NCBI GenBank assembly: GCA_021234155.1
Contig: JAJEKV010000038.1
Span: forward strand, 5,257,625 to 5,321,624
DNA length: 64,000 nucleotides
Source of the DNA: Isoetes taiwanensis
Lineage: Eukaryota > Streptophyta > Lycopodiopsida > Isoetales > Isoetaceae
Reading direction: 5' to 3'
Positions 24,131-35,880 of this stretch are shown piece by piece. A program made the translations under genes and the position numbers. Within the stretch, counting starts at the first letter, position 1, and each line of letters opens with the position of its first letter. The notes beneath the pieces are model-generated. The model saw only the letters and a list, made by a program, of their open reading frames with translations, ran no database searches and was not told where the DNA came from.

Positions 24131-24254
24131 CAATTTAACTCAACACGTAAGGAATTAGACAATTTGATGCTTTGAACGTAATACAAGCTCTTCAATTTAA
24201 CTCAACACGTAAGGAATTAGACAATTTGATGCTTTGAACATATATACAAGCTCT
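24131..24254. repeat. 62-bp tandem duplication
   Basis: 'CAATTTAACTCAACACGTAA' at 24131 and 24193; the copies differ only near 'GAACGTAATACAAG' versus 'GAACATATATACAAG'. Confidence 0.93.
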
Positions 24255-24604
24255 GGCCAAGCACTCCTTTAGAAATTAAAGATAAAACGAACTCCTCAAT
24301 TGCAACCTACTACAAGACGTACTTGCAAGTGAAGTATAAGAAATTAGAGAGAGTGGCTAAGAAGCTATTGCATATGTCAAAGACAAAGCTATGCCTTTGC
24401 AACTACACCCTCTCAACATGTATTGCATGAGTAATAATCTATTAACATAAATCGTCTATACAATCCTAAATCTTTATCATTCAAAGTATAATAACAAGAG
24501 CAATGAAGCACTTGGTTTGTTAAATATCACGTGGTTTGAATATTGGTGTTCATTGACAACCTTTCAACATTAGCCCAGCAACGCTGGGCACCGTAACTAG
24601 TTTG

Positions 24605-25320
24605 CATTATGATCGTATGCTAACAGATATGTATGCTTCCGCTGTATAGGATTCCCCATAGAGGACGTGGGGCGAATGACACCTCTGTGATCCTCGCCCG
24701 GATGCTTGGCCATCCCAAGTAGTCCGAGTACGACGGAGGGCCTTGCCATGGTGATGTAGTCGCCATGGGAGGGGAAGTCCGGTATTGATACGATGGGAGC
24801 ATCGTATGGATTCTGGGAGCGTCACAATAGCATGATTCAGCCTATCTGTAAAGTGTGCACAGGAGGGGCGGATGGAGTGGACAACCCTAGCCATTGTCTT
24901 CTTCCAGCCAACGCCATGTTATACTTCCGTCTGTTGATATCTTGAGACCCTGACCCTGGCCATCAGTTGATCCCTTGGAGTCTGAGCCTGGGGTAGTGCC
25001 CTGTTATTGTGTTATTTCATGTTGTTATGAATGGATTGTCTTTTCCATGATGATGATGGATGGGCCGTGGTGGTATATTATTTTTGCATTATGATTGTAT
25101 GCTAACATATATGTATGCTTCCGCTGTATAGGATTTCCCATAGAGGACGTGGGACGAATGACACCTCCGTGTTCCTCGCCCGGACACTTGGCCATCCTAA
25201 GTAGTCCGAGTATGATGGAGGGCATTGCCATGGAAATCTAGTCGCCATGGGAGGGGAAGTCCCGTGTCTATATGATGGGAGCATCGTATGGATTCTGGGA
25301 GCGTCACACAGTCTGAGTAG
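24605..25320. repeat. LTR-like block in B-A-B order (two 230-bp B copies around the 20.06-kb repeat)
   Basis: 24605-24827 and 25084-25310 are direct repeats sharing 'ATGTATGCTTCCGCTGTATA', 'CATAGAGGACGTGGG', 'CCTCGCCCGGA' and 'GATGGGAGCATCGTATGG'. The ~255 bp between them repeats 20058-20330. This is the pattern expected from unequal exchange between LTRs or a tandem LTR remnant. No gene inside. Confidence 0.8.
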
Positions 25321-25394
25321 AGGCACCTTCGAATCGCGAGTCGAGAATAGGCAGTCTCAGCTACCCAAGTCGAGATTGCTAGAGGGGTTAGTGT

Positions 25395-25520
25395 GTTCAT
25401 CAACAACGTATTCTGAATTGGTCGATGATTTCGATAACGACATGCTTGAAGAAATGATTAAACATATTCCTTCGCTAGCAAAATACTTTCCTGCAGAACA
25501 GACTATTGTGCAAAACTATG
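25395..25520 (+). other. Possible exon of an unrecognised gene
   Basis: An acidic reading frame (VDDFDNDMLEEMIKHIPSLA region) ends at a good donor (TATG|GTAAGTT) near 25521. No family recognised. Flanked left by the LTR-like block. Confidence 0.3.
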
Positions 25521-25529
25521 GTAAGTTCT

Positions 25530-26090
25530 CTCATCATTGTTAGTTCTTTTGTGCGATGGCAAGGACGAACGTGATGGAGCGATGATGATTGTTGGGGCTT
25601 TTTATTTTTTTCAAACTGCTATTTTTTTCCTCACCACTGAAACACACGAAATATTCAAAAAATAGACATGTCACTACTAAATTAAAATAGCATCTTGCCT
25701 ACAGCAATTATATGAGTTTGTTATAAGTACAATCAATCCTATATATTTCTTAGGGCATTCTCAATGAGGAATAAATGTTGTATTGGGTTCCATTATCTTC
25801 TTTCGAACGTGACGAACATAAAAGGAGGTAATGTGTTTAGAAACAATAAATAAAAAGAATATGTAACTTTCATAAATTTTGTCCTTACCAGTAAGATTAG
25901 AAGGATATGGTCTAGGTTCACTAATAAGTATACCAATACTGGCGGCTTTCCTGTACTCGCCATTATCTTCATCTCTGGCCATTAGCCTTGCTAATATAGA
26001 GCTTATATTTGGTAGGCTCTTTGGATCATGTAAGGCATTTGGTAGAAACTTCAGGTACTTTAAGTATTGACTCAAACATGAATACATCTT
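25530..26090. other. No recognisable gene
   Basis: AT-rich. Opposite-strand ORFs at 25761-26087 and 25879-26070 overlap without homology that I can see. Confidence 0.5.
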
Positions 26091-26093
26091 TAG

Positions 26094-26153
26094 AAATAAC
26101 CATCATTTATTTATTTTGGGATTATGTCTATTCCAAAATCGCGCCAAATAAGC
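26094..26153. repeat. 60-bp direct repeat, left copy
   Basis: Matches 31763-31822 without indels, about 54 of 60 positions identical, including 'GGGATTATGTCTATTCC' followed by AAAATCGCGCC. Similarity does not continue into either flank. The pair brackets the Ty1/copia internal region at a distance. Confidence 0.85.
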
Positions 26154-26740
26154 ATTATTTTTAGCAAATCTAGTGCTTTTCAGTTCTTTTTTTTTCATTT
26201 ATAAAACTGTAGTGTATGTTGCATACTTGGCTTTTCTTTTGCATTTAACTTAAATAAGGCAAGAAATTGACTTGTTTTCTTGAAATTAACATCAAGAGAT
26301 TATATAGCATTACATCAGTAAATATACTTCAAACAACAAATTCTTTATTGACATCACAAGGAAAATAACTACTTCCTTAACGAAATCAAGCAAATATTAG
26401 AATAAATAAAACATAAAGTATTCCAATTGGCAGTCTTTTCACCACGTCTTTTAACCTTCTTCAATCTAGAACCGTCCTCTAAAACACTATAAAAGAGACA
26501 ATTGTTAAAAGTGTAGACAGTGTTAAATCGCGCTTGGCACGGTTTTACAAGCACAACAAACCCAATGCTTGCTAAAACTGCTTGTTTTCCTTACCTTCAC
26601 AAGCTATAATTCAACTATAATTCAATAAACACTCATGTTGTACATCACTTTAAAGTTGTTGTAGATTTGACATTATGCAAATGGAACAACAAAAAATGGC
26701 TGCGATTGATGCTATGCAACCAAAAATTGGAAAAGGATGC

Positions 26741-27060
26741 TTTAAGATCGATTGGAATACTTTGTGCTATTTCTGTAAACTCCCATTGAGCAGATCCAGC
26801 GGCAAATTAGCTTACAATGCAAAATCCCCTGCATTCAAAGGGGAGTTTTTACACCGATTGGAATACCCTGTGATCTTTTTGCAAAGCCTTAACAAACAGA
26901 TCCAGTAGCAAATTGAAGCTTGCAATGCAAATAATCCCCTGCATGCAAAGGAGAGCTTTTAAGATGGATTGGAGTACTTTGTGCTCTTTCTGCAAATCCG
27001 AAATGTGTAGATATGCCGGCAAAGCGAATCTTACAATGCAAATAATCCTTTACATGCAAC
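26741..27060. repeat. Three imperfect ~107-bp tandem units
   Basis: Units begin near 26741, 26847 and 26957 with 'TTTAAGATCGATTGGAATAC'-like sequence and contain 'GCAAATTAGCTTACAATGCA' and 'CCCCTGCATGCAAAGGAGAG'-like blocks. Non-coding. Confidence 0.8.
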
Positions 27061-27728
27061 CATAACCTGCAAAGCAATGAGAGCCTGCAAAAATCGGACG
27101 GAAGTAGTGTAAAAACCTGCACAACTGCACCTTTAGAGCTTCTTCTCAAGTTTAGAATGCCCTCAAGTTTTCTAAAATCCAGAAATGAAACAAAATTGTA
27201 CCCTGTGTCGAAAGAACACTTTACCTGTGTCGAATGCATATGCTCCAGCTCCATCTCTGCATTGCATTTATCTAATAGTAATACATTGAAGCTCGAAGCT
27301 TGGAGCTATGGCGGAACAGGGGCGCAGAGCAGTGGGCCGGATGCAGGAAATGTTAGGATTGCTAAAATGAGCAGCATCTATCATGCAAGTGATTTCCTTG
27401 ATTTATGTTATTTCTTTAAGTTATGTTAAGTTATGTTCCTAAGTTTAAGGACTTATATTATGGAAGAAATCAAGGCACAAAGTTAGGTGCTATGTTGTAT
27501 TTAAAATCTAGCCCGAGAGGCTATTTTTCACCAGTTCAATACGAGATCACTTGGAGTTCTTCTGATTCATTTCCATTTGATTCATTTTCAATCTGTTTGA
27601 ATATCTTCTTTCTCACAGGTTATGGGCCCACTGTGACTTCAATCTTGATTTAAACGCGTCAGCCGTACTTTGTCCTGCCATTAAATCATTCTTTATCTTG
27701 CCATTAATATTTGTTCTTTGTTGTCTAA
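27061..27728. other. Likely leader of the copia element or unrelated flank; no gene seen
   Basis: A primer-binding site complementary to initiator tRNA (TGGTATCAGAGC-like) was looked for just before the gag ATG and not found, so the 5' LTR edge remains undefined. Confidence 0.4.
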
Positions 27729-28940
27729 ATGGATAACTCCACCGGAACTCTGAGCTCCTATGAGTGGAGGTTGATTCATCGTTTCAATGGAAAGAACTTC
27801 CAAATCTAGAAGTGGTGAATTCAAATGATATTAGAAGACAAGGATTTGTGGGCAATCGTCCAAACTCCTAACCTTGCTGCAAACATGTCTGTTGTATCAC
27901 TTACTGTGGCAGATGCCGATGATAATGAAGACGATGATGCAGCCACTGATCCTTCAGCCCGAGATCTCCTTGAGAAAGATCGAAAGGCAAGGTTGATTAT
28001 CTGCTCAAGCCTGGATGATGTTCCAGCACGGCTCGTGAAAGAAGCCACCACTGCATGTGCGATCTGGGGCATTTTGCTGAATCATTATGCTTCAAATCTC
28101 GCAGGGAATCGTCTTGCTTTGCGCAAACGATTGTATGGTCTTCAGTTACCGGAAGGCGGTGACATCATGGATCACGTGTGTCAAATGAAAGATCTTCTCG
28201 CTGAGTTATAGTCCACAGGGGTGGATGTCACCGAAGATGAGAAGGTATGTATGCTTTTGAATAGTTTACCACAATCGTTTGAAGGGATTGTGATAAATAT
28301 GGAGGGAAGACTTTCCGACTATACTTTTGAGAAGGCATTGGACCGCCTCAAAGCAGAGGTTATTCGAAAGCAAGGGCTTCGACCCTCAACCACAGATAGC
28401 TTGATGTTTATGAATGGGAAGGCAAAGCAGTCTTCTCGAAATGTGCCCAAGAAAGGGAAGTTTGATCGAAGCAAAGTGACTTGTTTTCGATGCCAAAAGG
28501 ATGGGCATCTGGCAAAAGACTGTCGAGCTCCTGCTCCAGTTCCTCCAAAATCTGAGACACCACCACAAGCCAATGTTGCTGAAGAAAATAGTGCATCTGA
28601 TGAAGATCTTCCAGAAGAAGAAAACAGCTTTATGGTGGTTGAAGAGTTATATGCAGTACTGGAGCATGCACACAATGGATATGATCCAAATTGGTACTTG
28701 GATTCTGGGGCAACCAGTCACATGACTCCAAGGTATGATCATTTTGTCACTTATGAAATTCTTGAAAATCCTAGAGTCATAAAAATGGGGGATCATCACA
28801 CTCAAAAGGCTGTGGGAATGGGCACTGTGCAAATCTCCTATGCTAATTCTGTGGTGTATGTACATGATGTTCTTCATGTACCTTGTTTATTCAAAATCCT
28901 TCTTGCTATTAGCAAGCTTGTAGATGAGGCTATGAGCTAA
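27729..28940 (+). pseudogene. Copia gag and protease
   Basis: ATG at 27729 opens the gag frame, which is closed by TAG at 27807 and TGA at 27816, then reopens from 27825 (IQMILEDKDLWAIV). Another TAG lies at about 28209. All these pieces share one frame. A CCHC knuckle (CFRCQKDGHLAKDC) lies at about 28482-28523. The aspartic protease active site WYLDSGATSHMT is at about 28693-28728, with a typical HDVLHVP downstream. The role would be particle formation and polyprotein cleavage. Confidence 0.9.
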
Positions 28941-29040
28941 AATTTACAGCTAATGGCTGTGAAATTCTTGACTCTTACAGCAGAGTTCTTGTGGCAGCAT
29001 TCAGACTTGGGAATTTGTACCAATCGAAGGCATTTCTGCC

Positions 29041-29640
29041 AATATTGAGTATGCACATCTTGTGGCAGATCCTCCTACTGATAAATCATTGTGGCATCAC
29101 CGTCTTGAACATAATATTGCATGTAAAAAGGTCAAGTTGCTGAAGAAAAAGGGGCTTGTTCGAGGATCTACCTTATTGAAGGCACCATGTAATGCATGCA
29201 TGCAAGCCAAGGTCACTAGAGTTCACTTTCCTCCATCGAGCTCTCATGAATCAAAGAAGCTGGCTTTGATCCATACAGATTTGTGTGGCCCCATTAGTCC
29301 TCCAACACATGCTGGTTCGAGGTATTTTTTGGTTTTCTTAGATGATTACTCAAGGTATATCTCTGTCTTCTTGCTGAAAACCAAAGATCAATGTTTTGCA
29401 CATTTCAAGATGTTTAAACATGCTGTTGAGAAACAAACAGGAGGACAGGTTCTAGCTATCAGATCAGACAATGGGGGTTCTATTCTAAGATATTTGAAGA
29501 GTTCCTACTCTCTAATGCTATTGAGCATCAATTAACAGCACCTTACAGTCCAGAACAGAATGGCCGTGTAGAACGAGCCAATAGAAGCATCATTGAAATG
29601 GCACGAGCTCTTTTGATTGCCATGAATGTGTCTGCATCCT
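29041..29640 (+). pseudogene. Copia integrase
   Basis: The GAG-pre-integrase zinc finger (LWHHRLEH with CNACMQAK) is followed by the catalytic core (IHTDLCGPI for the first Asp, RSDNGG for the second). A frameshift just after RSDNGG, near 29485, moves the rest (YSPEQNGRVERANR with the catalytic Glu) to another frame that leads into the next ORF. Confidence 0.9.
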
Positions 29641-31187
29641 TTTGGGGAGAAGCCATTTCAACTGCAGCATTCATCATGAACCGAGTACCTCATGCAAGCA
29701 TGGATTTTCAGATTCCTCTGATGTTATGGTCAGGTAAGATGCCTTCTTTAAAACATTTGAAAGTTTTTGGCTGTAGACCCATTGCTGCTCACAAGATGGA
29801 GGCTAAGACACGACCCTGCATATTCATTGGTTACTGCTCTAACAGAAAGGCTTTTCGTTTCATAGATCTTGAAACCAATAAACTTGTTATCAGCTGTCAT
29901 GCTCAGTTCAATGAGTTTGAACCATGTTTTCCACAACCAACTCATTCCACTGATACCTTCATCTTCATTCCAGAAGATATACCATCCTTGCCTCCACCTT
30001 TACATTCATCTGCTTCTCCTGATATGCCTCCACCTTTACATACCCCTGCTTCTTCTGATATAAACCCTGATTCCTCATCAGAACCCCTCTTCCCTTTTGA
30101 AGATCCCTCTGAATACCTCATTGATTCTTATGATCCTCTTCTGCCAGCACCTCGTCCCTCTCGTGCTAAGAAGTTACCTCATTGGCTTAAAGATTATGTA
30201 CTTAACATAGAAGATATCATTCTTGAACCAACCCATTATCAAGATGCCATCCAGAGCTCTCAGCACACTCAGTGGTATGAGGCCATGACTGCAGAAATGA
30301 CAGCAATTGATCAAGCAGGCACATGGAGTTTAGTTCCCCGACCAACAGGCAGAACCATTGTTGGATCTAGATGGGTCTATAAGATCAAATACAGGGCTGA
30401 TGGTACCATTGATCGATTCAAGGCTCGATTAGTAGCCAGAGGTTTTACACAAGTACCTGGCATAGACTTCGACAAGACTTTTGCACCAGTAGTCAGAATG
30501 ACTACAATTCGAACACTTCTTGCTCAAGCATGTCTTCATCATCACTTTGTTCACCAACTTGATGTTACTAACGCCTTTCTGCATGGAGCGTTACAAGAAG
30601 ATGTTTTTATGGAACAACCAGAAGGATTCGAGCAGGGCAACAATCTAGTCTGCAAACTTCATAAGGCTCTATATGGATTAAAGCAAGCTTCAACGACCTG
30701 GTACTTCAAACTCACCACTGTCCTACTCGATCTTAGTTTTACAGTAAGCACCTCTGATCCTAGTCTATACTTCCGTTTATCTCCTTATCCTATTTACATC
30801 TTATGCTATGTAGATGACCTTCTAATCATAGCTGCCTATGAACCCGATCTCATTTCTCTTAAAACTCAGCTTCAAGAAGTTTTTCATATGAAAGATCTCA
30901 GTCCTATCCATCACTTTCTTGGTCTCCAAATTACCTATGATCAAAACCTTGGCACCATGTTTATCCATCAGGAAAAATATCTTTCTGACTTGATCACTTA
31001 CCTTTGTCTGCAAAACTGTCATTCCATTTCCACTCCCCTTGAATTTGGTGTCAAACTTCACCCGCAGATCCTCCTTGTTCTTCTCAATATTCCTATTTTT
31101 GTGATCACTACCGTCATATCCTTGGTACCATTAATTTTGCTGCTATTTCTACATGACCTGATCTTTCTCTTCCCTTATCCAAACTAA
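29598..31187 (+). pseudogene. Copia integrase C-terminus and reverse transcriptase
   Basis: A 529-codon frame holding the end of integrase (FWGEAISTAAFIMNRVP), a Pro/Ser-rich linker, and the RVT_2 reverse transcriptase: RWVYKIKYRADGTIDRFKAR, DVTNAFLHGALQEDVFMEQP, LYGLKQA and the YVDD catalytic box at about 30807-30818. The frame is lost near 31060. The end of the RT-RNase H connection reads in another frame, with a TGA near 31160. Confidence 0.92.
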
Positions 31188-31189
31188 GC

Positions 31190-31764
31190 CAATTTTCTGC
31201 AAACCCTAAACAGTCTCACTGTGTCTCACTTAAACGCTGCCTCCGTTACATAGCTGGGTCTTTGAAGCTTGGAATCCATTATAGTGCCAGTGGGGGAAAA
31301 CAAGTACTTGGTTATTCAGACTCAGATTGGGGCCAAGATTCAGACAGGAAATCAATTTCTGGATACACCTTTATGTTAGCAGGAGGGGCAATAAGTTGGA
31401 GCAGTCACAAACAACGCTGTGTGGCACAATCAACCACAGAGGCTGAATATTATGCCATTGCACATGCCATCAATGAAGGTTTGTGGCTTCAAAGGTTAAC
31501 CATTGAGCTTCAAATTCATACAGATCCAAGGATGACATGGTGGATAATCAGGGAGCAATACAAATCTCAAATGATCCCCGAGATCACAAACGGATGAAAC
31601 ATGTGGATATAAAATTTCACTTCATCAGGGACATTATGGCAAAGAAGCTAACCACCCTGGAATACTGTCACACATCTGAGATGATTGCAGATATCATGAC
31701 AAAAGCATTAGGAAGACCAAAGTTCACTGAATTTCTGCAGAAGTTGGGGATGCTTGAAACTTAA
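31190..31764 (+). pseudogene. Copia RNase H
   Basis: GYSDSDWGQD (first catalytic Asp), AISWSSHKQ, STTEAEYYA (Glu) and, after a frameshift near 31530, DNQGAIQISNDP and KHVDIKFHFIRD up to a stop at 31764. This order is diagnostic of copia RNase H and places the element 3' end just beyond. Confidence 0.92.
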
Positions 31765-31822
31765 ATAACCATCATTCAATTAAATTGGGATTATGTCTAT
31801 TCCAAAATCGCGCCGTATAAGC
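31763..31822. repeat. 60-bp direct repeat, right copy
   Basis: Overlaps the last codon of copia RNase H and continues to 31822. See 26094-26153. Confidence 0.85.
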
Positions 31823-33362
31823 CTTTTATTGACCATTATATTGAATTAACCACACTTTTGCACTGAGTTCATTTTCGGGCTAGGAAGATACATTTTATGT
31901 TGAAATGCAAAGGCATTCAAATATTCGATGCAAATGACCCATATTATGACAGAATGTTGGCAATATAAAAAGTAGGAAATCCCTTATTAATTCGTACATT
32001 CACGGACGACAACGAAATCTAAACATTGAAACTGTAGTGCTTTACGAATAAATAACAGCAAGCAAGTTGCTACAAAACATAGATTTTCGTGGTTCAAATC
32101 GTAGCGTGGTAGCGATTTTCTTAACATAAATAACGCATTATAATAGAACATAAACTTAAAAACTAATCCGATTCATCGCCGACGGTATTTGCGAGGCGGT
32201 CACGAGATCTGTCGATCATGAACAAACCATGCTCACGGATTCCATATAAGATGGATTACAACATCAAATGGATCGGGATAGAAGCGGGGCGAGATTCATA
32301 GCAAGCGACATCAAACCCGGTCCACGAAGTTCTATTTCTAGCTCGCGGCACTGCGAGAGGTCCGCATGGTTCATCTTGGAGGTAATAGAATGTGCCATAA
32401 TAACAAAGCGGGAGGCGGAGACCGGCCGATGGTTTGTCAATTTCATGCATACCTATTTATACACACCTAAATTATTGTGGTATATACATACAAATTATTG
32501 CAAGTATAGCAAACCATACACATAATATAAAAAACAATACGTTACACGGAACCAATAATGCGATATAAGAACACAATATATATTGAATGAGGTTGGTGTA
32601 AAGTATATTTCATATTCAAAACTTTTTGGAAAGTGTATTTCCTGTGTACATATATATCAAAAAAGTTCCCTTTCTAGAACGATTTTTCTCAAGGTCTGTC
32701 AATTTCCCTGTCCAGATCAAGATGGGTATAGTGTTTGTATCTCTTCAACCGTTTTTCCACGAAGCTATTTTCGTGCAAGACACTAACAAAGCGGAAGGAA
32801 GTCATCTTTGTCAAAATCTTGAGGATGATAGGATGGCGGATTCAATGGCTTGTGACTGATTGAAGCAACACTTTAAGCGTCATCATCCACCATGATCATG
32901 CCTTCCTTATCCTCAACACCTAGGGCATCCATCATGTTGCACAAGCATTTCACAAATATCTTTTTTACATGGGTTCCTTAGGGTTTGTGAATGAAGCACA
33001 TTTGCTTTGATCCCGGATGGGCCCAATCTCTATTTAGCTTCGGGCACTACTTTCAAAACATCACGTATATTTCTATGCTCCATAGATGCCCAAATTGCAC
33101 TGTAAGCGTGGTGAAGGCCTGGTCCAACATCTCCTTCGGATAAGGAACGGCGGGTAAACATATTTGGTGCGTGTCTCAAATGGTTGTTCGCATACCATGA
33201 CTTTTCAAACGTTGCTTTAGGTAACGTTCTACATAGCACACCATTCAAATCAAAGACCGTACTTTTGGGGAAGCCAAATCATTTACGTAAGGAGAACAAT
33301 AGCATTATGAGATAAAAGAAATGGAAAACAAAAGCAGCCAGCGATTTCATGAATGATGCATG
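31823..33362. other. No recognisable gene
   Basis: AT-rich with short overlapping ORFs (32268-32525 plus, 32256-32450 minus, 33030-33248 minus). None has homology I can name. Confidence 0.5.
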
Positions 33363-35227
33363 TCAACATAATTTAAAAATATGATCTCTAGGAAACTCTA
33401 AATCGCGCCAGACGCGATTTCTATATGCTTGTAGTTTGTAAAATGCATGAATATCAAAAAAAGGAACATTGTTACGATACCTTTCTTCTTCTTCATTCCC
33501 CGTGGTGTCTTCTTCCGTTGCATCCTTATTTTGAGTTGTCTCCGGTCTGATAGAAGCACCAACCACATCGGGATTGAGATGCATGCGATTGTGAACTATG
33601 CTTGATAGTTCATTACTTTACGCTTGGCTAGTGTTTTTGATTTGGAGTCCGCTTCATCATCATTATTGTTATTATCATCATCCTTGTTATCTTCATCCTG
33701 TTCTATATTTTCAGGGCCAAGGATGTTCATAGGGATGTCGATAGGTACTTGGTGATCTGGCTGCTCTTCGGTTTCATCCATGATGTTGTGGCCAACGAAT
33801 AGCTTTCTCATATTCTCCCGTTCCTTAAGCAAATCTGCAGGTATTTCGGCCTTAGAGCTAGAAGCTTTGTTTTTTGCACTGCCGATTGGTCCCCTAGGTG
33901 CTTCCTCTAGTACTTTCTCAAAGAAGAGGTCCAGGAAATTTTTGGCGAGATCATCGGAGACGACGCTCTGACATTTCCTTGCTAACTTCAAAGCTTCTCT
34001 ACCGATGTAACCTCCAACGTGAAGTTCCCAGCAAGTTGTTCCCAATGGACAAAATGCTTCAATGAGATACTGGGAAAGGTCCATAGAGAACCCGTTCTTG
34101 TTTAGCTTACCCTTATGTGAAGTTAGGAGCTCATACTTAATGTGGCCCACAAGAATTGGGTCGTCCTCGTTTTCATCCTCTTCTTCCTCTTCTTCCTCTA
34201 ACTCTTCAACGACCTTGACACCCTTCCCCTTGTCTTCTTGCTCCAGATAGAAGACGTTTCGCATTATGCGTTCATCTAACTGATAGCACTGCCATGCTAG
34301 CTAGTTGTCTCCATCTGGTTTTCCCTTGAGCCCATCCATCATGGCTATCATAATTATAAGCACATGAGAAATTTTACTTGCTGTGCTGAAGTCACTGTCC
34401 CTGTTTTCATCTATGAGGATCGCCTGTCGGATGACTTTCACGCATTCAAGGTCATTTGCAGCACTTAGAGCATATGCATAGGACATGTCGAAGGGACATA
34501 TAGTGACAATTGTGTAGTTCATCTCCGTGATGAAACCATTGCATATGTTGAAGAACGTATTATAGTCATCAGCGGCCGATGCGGTGTCTCGGCTATCAAG
34601 GGGCGAAGAGTCGCGATATCATGGGGACCTGCACCCCTTACGGGAAGGCACACTTGAAACCGGTGGACACTTGATAAAAAAGTGGATTAGTCTCGAGTCA
34701 CGCTTCACCATCAGCGACTTTTCGTTTCAAGTCGGATGCAACTTTAGTGTGAAGCCCCGATCTTTGCAACGTTCTTCAACCTGGCGCTTGACAAAGTCCT
34801 TGGACCAAAATACATACTTCTTTAGGTCGCCGTTGGAGGCGTTATACTTTTGCATGAGTCCTAACTCCGACAACGGCCACTCTCCGTAAGCCTTTGTAAT
34901 TCCTCACCAAGCGCCTTCTTGAGCACTCTAATATTCTTCACTCACCGCATGCATCTTCAAATGATTCCATAGCCTTTGTTGCCGGGGTTTTCTTGTAAAG
35001 AATTTCCTTTTCGATTAACTTTGTCCGGCGAGAATCAGCTCTTGATCGTCCAATCCACGAGCCTTCCTCATCTCTGTTATATGTATATCAAAATTGATGT
35101 GTGTCAGCGGAGGAAATCTTCCTTGTGAATCTGGCAACTTCTTCTCGACGTAGGCATCCCAGAATTCATTCCATTTCTCCCATACTGGATCTAAAGCAAA
35201 TACTATCTTGCAGGCATCTTTGGGCAC
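33363..35227 (-). CDS. Unrecognised minus-strand gene, several exons or broken frames
   Basis: Reading right to left: 35227-35015 (DPVWEKWNEFWDAYVEKKLP region), a shifted frame around 34889-34740 (KAYGEWPLSELGLMQKY then VFWSKDFVKRQVEERC), 34522-34301, then a 222-codon frame at 34264-33596 with a Glu/Asp run near its start and an Asp/Asn run near its end, and finally 33584-33363. Coding-like composition continues across all pieces on one strand, so they probably belong to one gene or one mobile element. No domain was recognised. The acidic low-complexity segments suggest a nuclear protein. Exon joints are not resolved, so treat the coordinates as an envelope. Confidence 0.4.
33400..33420. repeat. 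Copy of the AATCGCGCCWGGCGCGATT palindrome
   Basis: One substitution from a perfect palindrome. Other good copies are at 35494-35514, 35528-35548, 35606-35626, about 37100-37119, about 39330-39350 and about 39380-39400, with half-sites at 26135, 26525 and 31805. Confidence 0.8.
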
Positions 35228-35490
35228 AGTTGGTTCCTCGGAAGCATCACCCTTTTCATCTCCTTTTTTTTCTTTGGTCTGGTGCTCTTGGTTTTGTCTT
35301 GTATTATCGTCTGACTAAGTGTCCTCTCCAGCAACTTGAATTCAGCGCTTTTGGACTGGCCCTGTCTAGTTGGCATTGGCTTCCCATATTCAATCCACTG
35401 GTTCCGAGCATGCCGAAGTTGCTCTATATAGGGACTGCAAGGAGTAACCTTGTTAGCTTCATAATCGTGAATTAAATAAATCCTTCTAGT

Positions 35491-35880
35491 TTAAAATCGC
35501 GCCTGGCGCGATTTCATATTAGAAAGCAAATCGCGCCAGGCGTGATTTGCCTACTCTAAAGAGAAAACGCTTCCTCGATTGGTAGCTGTTTCTCGTCAAA
35601 CAAGTAAATCGCGCCTGGCGCGATTTCATATTAGAATGCAAATCGCGTCACGCGAGAATTGCCTAGCCTGATGAGACTTGGCTATTAGACGGATAGCCTT
35701 TTTCTCACGAGTAGGCAAATCCGGCGCGTTTAACATTCTAATATGAAACTCCAGGCTGATTTGCTTGTTTGAGGAGAAACGGCTACCATTCAGAAGCCTT
35801 TGTTCTTTAGAGTAGGCAAATCGGCGCTGGCTTTATTGCTTTATAATATGAAATCGCGCTGGCCTTTGCTAAACACAAAA
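35491..35880. repeat. ~390-bp imperfect inverted repeat built from the CGCGCC palindrome
   Basis: The left arm 35491-35685 contains four copies of the AATCGCGCCWGGCGCGATT palindrome separated by 'CATATTAGAA.GCAAAT' and a 'GTTTCTCGTCAAACAAG' block. The right arm from about 35690 contains the same blocks reversed and complemented, with more mutations (for example CTTGTTTGAGGAGAAAC and TAATATGAAATCGCGC). The loop at 35685-35692 is very short. Transcribed, it would form a long hairpin. No ORF. Confidence 0.8.

Larger units (their letters stand above)
27729..31764 (+). mobile_element. Ty1/copia retrotransposon internal region (gag-PR-INT-RT-RNase H), defective
   Basis: All copia pol domains occur in the diagnostic order with integrase before reverse transcriptase. 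The element is damaged by at least four in-frame stops and three frameshifts. No pair of long LTRs was identified; only a 60-bp direct repeat at 26094 and 31763 brackets it. Confidence 0.93.

Noticed and set aside
28319-28675. 118-codon minus-strand ORF in the copia region
   Set aside because: Antisense shadow of the gag zinc-knuckle and protease frame.
31763-31822. Start of a copia 3' LTR
   Set aside because: The match to 26094 stops after 60 bp and lacks TG...CA ends, so it cannot be called an LTR on this evidence.
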